A program made the position numbers and the translations under genes. From the IMG/VR virus record IMGVR_UViG_3300031873_000043, positions 1 to 24,381 of that record: a stretch of 24,381 nt of DNA; one strand, given 5' to 3'. Positions within the stretch are counted from its first letter, which is position 1; each line of letters starts with the position of its first letter. The notes under the pieces were generated by a model, which had not been told where the DNA came from, searched no databases, and worked only from the letters and a program-made list of their open reading frames with translations. This stretch comes from a virus. Shown here piece after piece: positions 20,025 through 24,381 of this stretch.

Positions 20025-20268
20025 AAAATTAAAAAGTGTAAAAAATGAATCGGAAATAATTGGACAATTTCTGGAATGGCAAAAAACAAAAGATAGAGAT
20101 TTGTGTACATTTGATTCTAAGTTTGATGAATTTACACCAGTGTTTCATGGATCAATTGAAAAAATCCTTGGTGAATATTTTGAAATAGATCTTAATAAAC
20201 TAGAAAAAGAAAAACAACAAATGATAGAGGGGTTAAGATGTGTCAATGGGGCAAATCCAAAAAAGTAA
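19993..20268 (+). CDS. conserved small phage protein
   Basis: 91 residues. VYEEHEKLKSVKNESEIIGQFLEWQKTKDRDLCTFD…FTPVFHGSIEKILGEYFEIDLNKLEKEKQQMIEGLR matches a common phage protein (EHEKL..v...S..IG.FL.W........…….LL..YF.ID...LE.EK..ML..L). Mostly helical; function unknown. GGGGTTAAG near its end is the ribosome site for the gene starting at 20238. Confidence 0.75.
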   Translation: MKKQNVYEEHEKLKSVKNESEIIGQFLEWQKTKDRDLCTFDSKFDEFTPVFHGSIEKILGEYFEIDLNKLEKEKQQMIEGLRCVNGANPKK

Positions 20269-20480
20269 AACTTTGTCAACCAAAAGAAATTAGTAAAAGA
20301 ACTGTTGTTGATGTGGATTATTGCATAGCCGATATTGTCCAAAGATTAAATGATAAAAAAATTAGAACACTAGGATGCTGTTGTGGACATTTTAAAAATC
20401 CTGGTGAAATTATTATAGAAGATAAAGATAAAAAGATAATATTTATGTCAATAGAAGAAGCTAAAAAATTGGGAGAATAA
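20238..20480 (+). CDS. conserved small phage protein with CCCGH motif
   Basis: 80 residues beginning MCQWGKSKKVKLC. The pattern MC.WG.....V..........…D.CIA.IV..L....I.T..CCCGH....GEIII matches a phage/bacterial small-protein family. Cys2, Cys13 and the CCCGH cluster may bind zinc. The function is unknown. It overlaps the previous gene by 31 bases. Confidence 0.75.
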   Translation: MCQWGKSKKVKLCQPKEISKRTVVDVDYCIADIVQRLNDKKIRTLGCCCGHFKNPGEIIIEDKDKKIIFMSIEEAKKLGE

Positions 20481-20481
20481 A

Positions 20482-20721
20482 ATGACAAACTGGAAAAGAG
20501 AAATAAAATTAAAACACATTCTAAATTCTAGACCAGAACTTATGGAAGAAGACGATCTTCCTATAGATATTTCAGAAACAGTTTGTGAAATTCTAGAAAA
20601 AGATCCGGAATTAAATATCTTTTCCGATGAGATAAGATTATGTCAAACAGTAGAAGAATTTAATGGGGAAATGGATAACGTATATGACTATTGCGATGGT
20701 AATAAAATTTTAATAAATTAA
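20482..20721 (+). CDS. conserved small phage protein
   Basis: 79 residues (NWKREIKLKHILNSRPELMEEDDLPIDISETVCEILEKDPE…VEEFNGEMDNVYDYCDGNKILIN). An acidic helical protein resembling a phage family with NWKR.I.LKH near the start and a DN.YD....N.I.I end. Function unknown. Followed by a 68-base spacer that has a Shine-Dalgarno but no gene behind it. Confidence 0.65.
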   Translation: MTNWKREIKLKHILNSRPELMEEDDLPIDISETVCEILEKDPELNIFSDEIRLCQTVEEFNGEMDNVYDYCDGNKILIN

Positions 20722-20789
20722 ACGCGGATAATTGTGTATAAATCAAAGGAGTAAATCATCTGATAAATATAATTTATAAAGGGAAATAA

Positions 20790-21749
20790 GTGGCTGAACA
20801 ATGTGGTATTTATAAAATCACATGTAAAAATAATAGCAAATTCTATATAGGAAGCAGTATAAATATTAATAGAAGACTCAGGGATCATATTAGGTTGCTA
20901 AAACGGAATAAGCATAAAAATAAACGTTTACAAGATTCTTGGGATAAATACGGTGAGGAAAATTTCAAATACGAGATTGTTGAAACCATTAATGATGTAA
21001 AACAATTACACATAAGAGAAAAATGGTGGATTGATAATACAAATTGTTATAAAAAAGAAATAGGTTTTAATATTTCTTCTGATCCTCGCAATCCTCCAAC
21101 GGGAGGATTTATTGATTTAACAGGACAGAAGTTTGGAAAATTGAAACCAACCAAATATTTAGGTGAATCTAAATGGTTGTGTTTATGTGATTGTGGAAAA
21201 GAAAAAATAATTAATAGTAAAAGTTTTAAAAATGGTCACACCAAAAGCTGTGGTTGTCTATATAAAGACAATAAAAATGGTTTAAAACATGGTTATTATA
21301 CGAACAAAAAAACATCAAAAATACATAAAATATGGAAACATATGATAGAAAGATGCACAAACCCTAATGTAAAACAATATAAAGATTACGGAGGACGCAA
21401 AATAAGGGTCTGCTATAGGTGGTCTAATAAAAATCCAAAAGGGTTTGAAAATTTCTATAAAGATGTGGGAGATCCACCAAAAGGAAAATCTCTCGATCGT
21501 GCAAATAATAATAAAGGATATTATCCGAATAATTGGAGGTGGGCAACTCCGAAAGAACAAGCCAATAACAGAAGAAACAGTATTTTAATAACATTTAATA
21601 ATAAAACTCAATCACTCCAAAAATGGGCGATAAAATATAATATTAATCCCAATAGATTATGGCGCAGATTATATCAATTAAACTGGCCTATAGAAAAGAC
21701 TTTAATAACACCAATAAAAAAAATAAAAAGGAGATTAAATGATAATTAA
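20790..21749 (+). CDS. GIY-YIG / HNH double-nuclease homing endonuclease fusion
   Basis: 319 residues with two complete nuclease parts. Residues 1-~96 are a GIY-YIG domain: CGIYKITCKNNSKFYIGSS with GIY 6-8 and YIG 19-21, Arg28/29, and REKWWIDNTNCYK with Glu78. Residues ~107-319 are a zinc-ribbon HNH protein of the local family: FIDLTGQKFGKL, cysteines 131/133/135 and 154/156, YGGRKIRVCYRW, DRANNNKGYYPNNWRWATPKEQ (236-257), NUMOD1-like segment. A GTG start follows a TAA directly. The tail has AGG AGA, giving AGGAG (21729-21733) for the ligase gene, which it overlaps by 11 bases. Fusion of a GIY-YIG nuclease to an HNH nuclease is uncommon. The shared frame is unbroken. Confidence 0.92.
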   Translation: MAEQCGIYKITCKNNSKFYIGSSININRRLRDHIRLLKRNKHKNKRLQDSWDKYGEENFKYEIVETINDVKQLHIREKWWIDNTNCYKKEIGFNISSDPRNPPTGGFIDLTGQKFGKLKPTKYLGESKWLCLCDCGKEKIINSKSFKNGHTKSCGCLYKDNKNGLKHGYYTNKKTSKIHKIWKHMIERCTNPNVKQYKDYGGRKIRVCYRWSNKNPKGFENFYKDVGDPPKGKSLDRANNNKGYYPNNWRWATPKEQANNRRNSILITFNNKTQSLQKWAIKYNINPNRLWRRLYQLNWPIEKTLITPIKKIKRRLNDN

Positions 21750-22857
21750 AAATTTCCCCACACTTTATTCAAAAAACAATGATGGTTCAATCCAACAATG
21801 GAATATATCTGTAAAAGATAATATAATTATTAAAAAATATGGTAAAATAAATGGCAAAATCCAGGAAACAAAAGACGAAATAAATGCAGGGAAAAACATC
21901 GGAAAGGTCAATGAAACTTCCCCAGAAGAACAAGCTTTGTCGGAAGCCCAAGCTCAATGGGAGAAAAAATTAAAATCAGGATACTGTCAAACAGAAACGG
22001 AAGCAAGACAAGGAAAGGTGGATAAGGAGTTTATAACTGGGGGCGCGGAGGTGATGCTTGCCCATCGGTTCAAGGATCACGAATCAAAAATTATTTATCC
22101 TTGTTACTCTCAAAGTAAGCTCGACGGTCATCGCTGTGCCTGTGTTGTAAATAATGGGAAGTGTACTTTGTGGTCTCGCACCCGCAAACCAATAACTAGT
22201 GTTCCCCATATTATCAAAGTAATGGAAGCAACATTTCCAAATGAAAGTATTGTTCTTGATGGGGAGCTTTATAATCACGCCTATAAAAATAATTTTGAAG
22301 AAATAACATCCTTCATAAGATCACAGAACCCAAAACCTGGATATGAAGTGGTCCAGTATCATGTTTATGATTTAATAGATGATTCTTTGACTTTTGAAGA
22401 AAGAACAGAAAAAATTCAAAAAATAAAATTTGCCGGAAGTAAGGTTGTAAAAGTTGAAACTCGGAAAGTCAACAATGTCGAAGAATTGATGGATTTATTT
22501 GAAAAAGATTTGGCCGGGGGGTGGGAAGGAAGTATGGTACGCAATGCTCAAAGTTTGTATAAACACGGTAGGTCTTATGATTTACAAAAAATAAAATTAT
22601 TCTCCGACGATGAATTCGAAATCATAGGTGTAAAAAATGGGAAAGGGAGAATGGTAGATTGTGCAATTTTTATATGTAGGACGAAAACGGGTAATGAATT
22701 TTCCTGCAAAATGGAAGGGTCTTTGGGAAATCTTAAAAAATATCTAATTAATCCAGAAATAGTTATTGGAAAACAAATAACTGTCAAATTTCAAAATCTA
22801 ACCTCTGATGGATTACCACGATTCCCTGTCGGAGTTCGTGTTGAAGAAGATATTTAA
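21739..22857 (+). CDS. ATP-dependent DNA ligase with N-terminal WGR domain
   Basis: 372 residues. Residues 1-~80 resemble a WGR domain (TLYSKNNDGSIQQWNISVKDNIIIKKYGKINGKIQETKDEI). The adenylation domain has motif I SKLDGHR with catalytic Lys127, motif III VLDGELYN (172-179), motif IV EGSMVR (263-268) and motif V DLQKIK (281-286). The rest is an OB fold (DDEFEIIGVKNGKGRM…FSCKMEGS…VKFQNLTSDGLPRFPVGV). It should seal DNA nicks using ATP. WGR domains are also found in PARP proteins. The GIY-YIG/HNH gene lies directly upstream and supplies its Shine-Dalgarno. A BRCT protein is encoded at 15511. Confidence 0.92.
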   Translation: MIIKNFPTLYSKNNDGSIQQWNISVKDNIIIKKYGKINGKIQETKDEINAGKNIGKVNETSPEEQALSEAQAQWEKKLKSGYCQTETEARQGKVDKEFITGGAEVMLAHRFKDHESKIIYPCYSQSKLDGHRCACVVNNGKCTLWSRTRKPITSVPHIIKVMEATFPNESIVLDGELYNHAYKNNFEEITSFIRSQNPKPGYEVVQYHVYDLIDDSLTFEERTEKIQKIKFAGSKVVKVETRKVNNVEELMDLFEKDLAGGWEGSMVRNAQSLYKHGRSYDLQKIKLFSDDEFEIIGVKNGKGRMVDCAIFICRTKTGNEFSCKMEGSLGNLKKYLINPEIVIGKQITVKFQNLTSDGLPRFPVGVRVEEDI

Positions 22858-22876
22858 AAGGAAGGATATATCGTGA

Positions 22877-23521
22877 ATGAAATTTGTTGATTTAACAGGA
22901 TTAAAATTTAACAAATTAACAGTTATAAAATATGTTGGTAAAGATAAGTGGGGTAATGCAAAATGGCTATGTAGATGCGATTGTGATAAAACTAAAATTG
23001 TTTTAGGATTAAGTTTGAAAACCGGAAATACCAAAAGTTGCGGATGTTCTTCATCTGAAATGATTTCTAAAAAAATAACAAAGCACGGGATGAGTAACTC
23101 TAAAACATATCATGTGTGGGAAGCTATGATCCAAAGATGTACAAATCCAAAATGTAAAGCATATAAAAACTATGGAGAAAGAGGAATCAAGGTTTGCAGG
23201 AGATGGTCAAATAAGAAAAATGGGTTTGAAAATTTTTACGCAGATATGGGTAATCCACCAAAAGGAATGTCTCTTGATAGAATAGATAACGATGGAGATT
23301 ATTGTGCAAAAAATTGCCGATGGGCCACAAGAAAAGAGCAAGCTAGAAATCAACGAAAAAATCTTTTAATTACATTTAATGGGAAAACACAATGTTTATC
23401 GGCCTGGGCCGAAGAATATAAAATTCCATATGATGTTCTGTATGATAGAATAATTATAAAAAAGTGGCCAATAAAAAGGGCCTTAACGACTTGTGTTGGA
23501 AAATATATTAAAAAGATATAA
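22877..23521 (+). CDS. HNH homing endonuclease, zinc-ribbon type
   Basis: 214 residues. FVDLTGLKFNKLTV opening, zinc ribbon (LCRCDCD … KSCGC), nuclease region (YHVWEAMIQRCTNP, NYGERGIKVCRRW, SLDRIDNDGDYCAKNCRWAT) and NUMOD1-like segment (KTQCLSAWAEEYKIPYDVLYDRI). Between the ligase stop and this ATG lies AAGGAAGG followed at good spacing by GTG (22873), which opens only a five-codon frame overlapping the HNH start. The next gene abuts its stop and has no Shine-Dalgarno of its own. This copy's tail (GKYIKKI) lacks the Arg-Arg ribosome site. Confidence 0.92.
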   Translation: MKFVDLTGLKFNKLTVIKYVGKDKWGNAKWLCRCDCDKTKIVLGLSLKTGNTKSCGCSSSEMISKKITKHGMSNSKTYHVWEAMIQRCTNPKCKAYKNYGERGIKVCRRWSNKKNGFENFYADMGNPPKGMSLDRIDNDGDYCAKNCRWATRKEQARNQRKNLLITFNGKTQCLSAWAEEYKIPYDVLYDRIIIKKWPIKRALTTCVGKYIKKI

Positions 23522-23989
23522 ATGAAAAAAAAACATAAAAAAATATTGGCGATATTAATTGGGGCTCCCGCTAGTGGAAAATCATATTATTGCGCACACA
23601 CATTATATAATTACTATAGAATCTCACAAGATGAACAAAAGAAGGGCCATTACAAGAAATTCCTAGAAACATTGTTGTCTGGCCAAGATTTGATTGTAAT
23701 TGACCGTATGAATTTTAACTTTGTTCAACGTTTACAATACGTCTTACCGGCACAAAAACTTAAATATAAAATAATGTATTATTTTTTTACTTGCCCGGAC
23801 AATATCCTCCTTCAAAGGATGAGAGATAGGAAGGGGCATCCTACAGTTAAAAGTAATGATTATAATAAGCATAAAGAATTAATAGAATTTTTCAAGAATA
23901 ATTATGAAGAACCTGGAAGTCTTGAAGACTTTGATATGACAGAAATTAAGACGGGGGAAGAAAATGACCAAAGAAATCAAAAAACTTAG
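23522..23989 (+). CDS. P-loop kinase, polynucleotide-kinase-like
   Basis: 155 residues. Walker A GAPASGKS at 14-21 after a short basic start. YRISQDEQKKGHY (about 33-45) and LIVIDRMNFNFVQR (57-70) fit the T4 Pnk N-terminal kinase or AAA_33 class, which phosphorylates 5'-OH ends of RNA or DNA. The lid region LLQRMRDRKGHPTV has the usual Arg residues. There is no phosphatase domain in this protein; a PPP-type phosphatase is encoded shortly downstream. An RNA ligase end lies at the left edge of the window. The start has no Shine-Dalgarno. Confidence 0.8.
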   Translation: MKKKHKKILAILIGAPASGKSYYCAHTLYNYYRISQDEQKKGHYKKFLETLLSGQDLIVIDRMNFNFVQRLQYVLPAQKLKYKIMYYFFTCPDNILLQRMRDRKGHPTVKSNDYNKHKELIEFFKNNYEEPGSLEDFDMTEIKTGEENDQRNQKT

Positions 23990-24200
23990 AACTTATGAGA
24001 AAAAATTAAAAGATAAGTTGTCAATATTTGAACACCAATTATCTCTATTAGAACACACCGAAGTAGACGGTAAGCCAACCGATGTACATAGACTTAAATG
24101 GTTGTCTAAAATGGTTTCTGAAATACAAAATGTATGTGATAAAACGAGTACCATTTTATATAATATGATTCGATCCCATAAAGAAACTTATACAAAATGA
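23964..24200 (+). CDS. small coiled-coil protein
   Basis: 78 residues, nearly all helical. Residues 3-35 (KEIKKLRTYEKKLKDKLSIFEHQLSLLEH) have heptad-like Leu spacing. GGGGGAAG upstream is its ribosome site. It overlaps the kinase gene by 26 bases and the phosphatase gene by 4. No family is recognised. Confidence 0.6.
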   Translation: MTKEIKKLRTYEKKLKDKLSIFEHQLSLLEHTEVDGKPTDVHRLKWLSKMVSEIQNVCDKTSTILYNMIRSHKETYTK

Positions 24201-24381
24201 GAAAATTAGCTAAAATTTTAGATTTATCGCATTTAAAAAATAAAAGATTCTTAGTAATCGGTGACATACATGGAACATTCGACCAACTAATAGAGCTTTT
24301 ACAAAAATGTAATTACAATAAAGAAAAAGATATTATAATAGCGACAGGAGATCTTGTAGATCGTGGCCCAAGTTCTGTAGA
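24197..24381 (+). CDS. PPP-family serine/threonine-type metallophosphatase (partial)
   Basis: Start of a gene that runs off the right edge; 61 codons visible. GDIHG at residues 22-26 and GDLVDRG at 51-57 are the first two metal-binding motifs of the PPP family (GDxHG, GDxxDRG), as in lambda phosphatase. The GNHE motif would lie outside the window. The ATG overlaps the previous TGA. Substrate class (protein or nucleotide) cannot be decided from this part. Confidence 0.9.
   Translation, partial: MRKLAKILDLSHLKNKRFLVIGDIHGTFDQLIELLQKCNYNKEKDIIIATGDLVDRGPSSV

Noticed and set aside
1-24381. CRISPR array or long tandem repeats
   Set aside because: No regularly spaced identical repeats were seen; repeated blocks come from the paralogous nuclease genes.

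Overview
This window is a stretch of a large, AT-rich, tailed-phage-like genome. Every credible gene is on the + strand. Genes are small and packed, most start and stop codons overlap (TAATG, ATGA), and Shine-Dalgarno sequences are frequent. There are no tRNAs, no host metabolic operon and no structural genes. The content is typical of the nucleic-acid-metabolism and accessory part of a large myovirus-type genome: the C-terminus of an RNA ligase, a WGR-domain ATP-dependent DNA ligase, a stand-alone BRCT protein, a P-loop polynucleotide-kinase-like protein, a PPP-type phosphatase, a GMP reductase, a Ycf46-like AAA ATPase, DUF3150, DUF1257 (Ycf35) and DUF2997 proteins, and many small conserved phage proteins of unknown role. 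The sequence does not identify the host.

Layout. 1-5280: RNA ligase end, then small conserved genes, including a clipped nucleotidyltransferase overlapped by a Pyr_excise/MSMEG_6728-like gene and an arginase-fold-like (UPF0489-like) gene. 5285-7235: an HNH nuclease, two small genes and a frameshifted gene. 7247-11548: the AAA ATPase - DUF3150 - DUF1257 set, with an HNH nuclease gene or remnant at every junction. 11549-15501: a decayed stretch, a GIY-YIG nuclease, an orphan 5' fragment of a GMP reductase gene, an HNH gene, and then the complete GMP reductase gene, which carries a LAGLIDADG intein. 15511-19519: BRCT protein and many small genes, with a frameshifted HNH-AP2 nuclease, an HNH remnant, a second frameshifted small gene and DUF2997. 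19525-19686: a GC-rich, non-coding, highly foldable segment. 19713-24381: small genes, a GIY-YIG/HNH double-nuclease fusion, DNA ligase, another HNH gene, kinase-like protein, coiled-coil protein and the start of a PPP phosphatase.

The dominant theme is invasion by homing elements. At least eleven homing-type nuclease modules of several architectures (zinc-ribbon HNH, NUMOD4-HNH, HNH-AP2, GIY-YIG, GIY-YIG/HNH fusion, LAGLIDADG intein) lie in 24 kb. They sit at gene borders and are usually coupled by overlapping stop/start codons. Several carry a Shine-Dalgarno sequence in their last Arg codons that serves the next gene. At least one (12809-13435) sits behind a leftover 5' piece of the gene that now restarts downstream of it. 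The single most interesting locus is 12693-15501, where GMP reductase was hit twice, by an HNH gene and by an intein.
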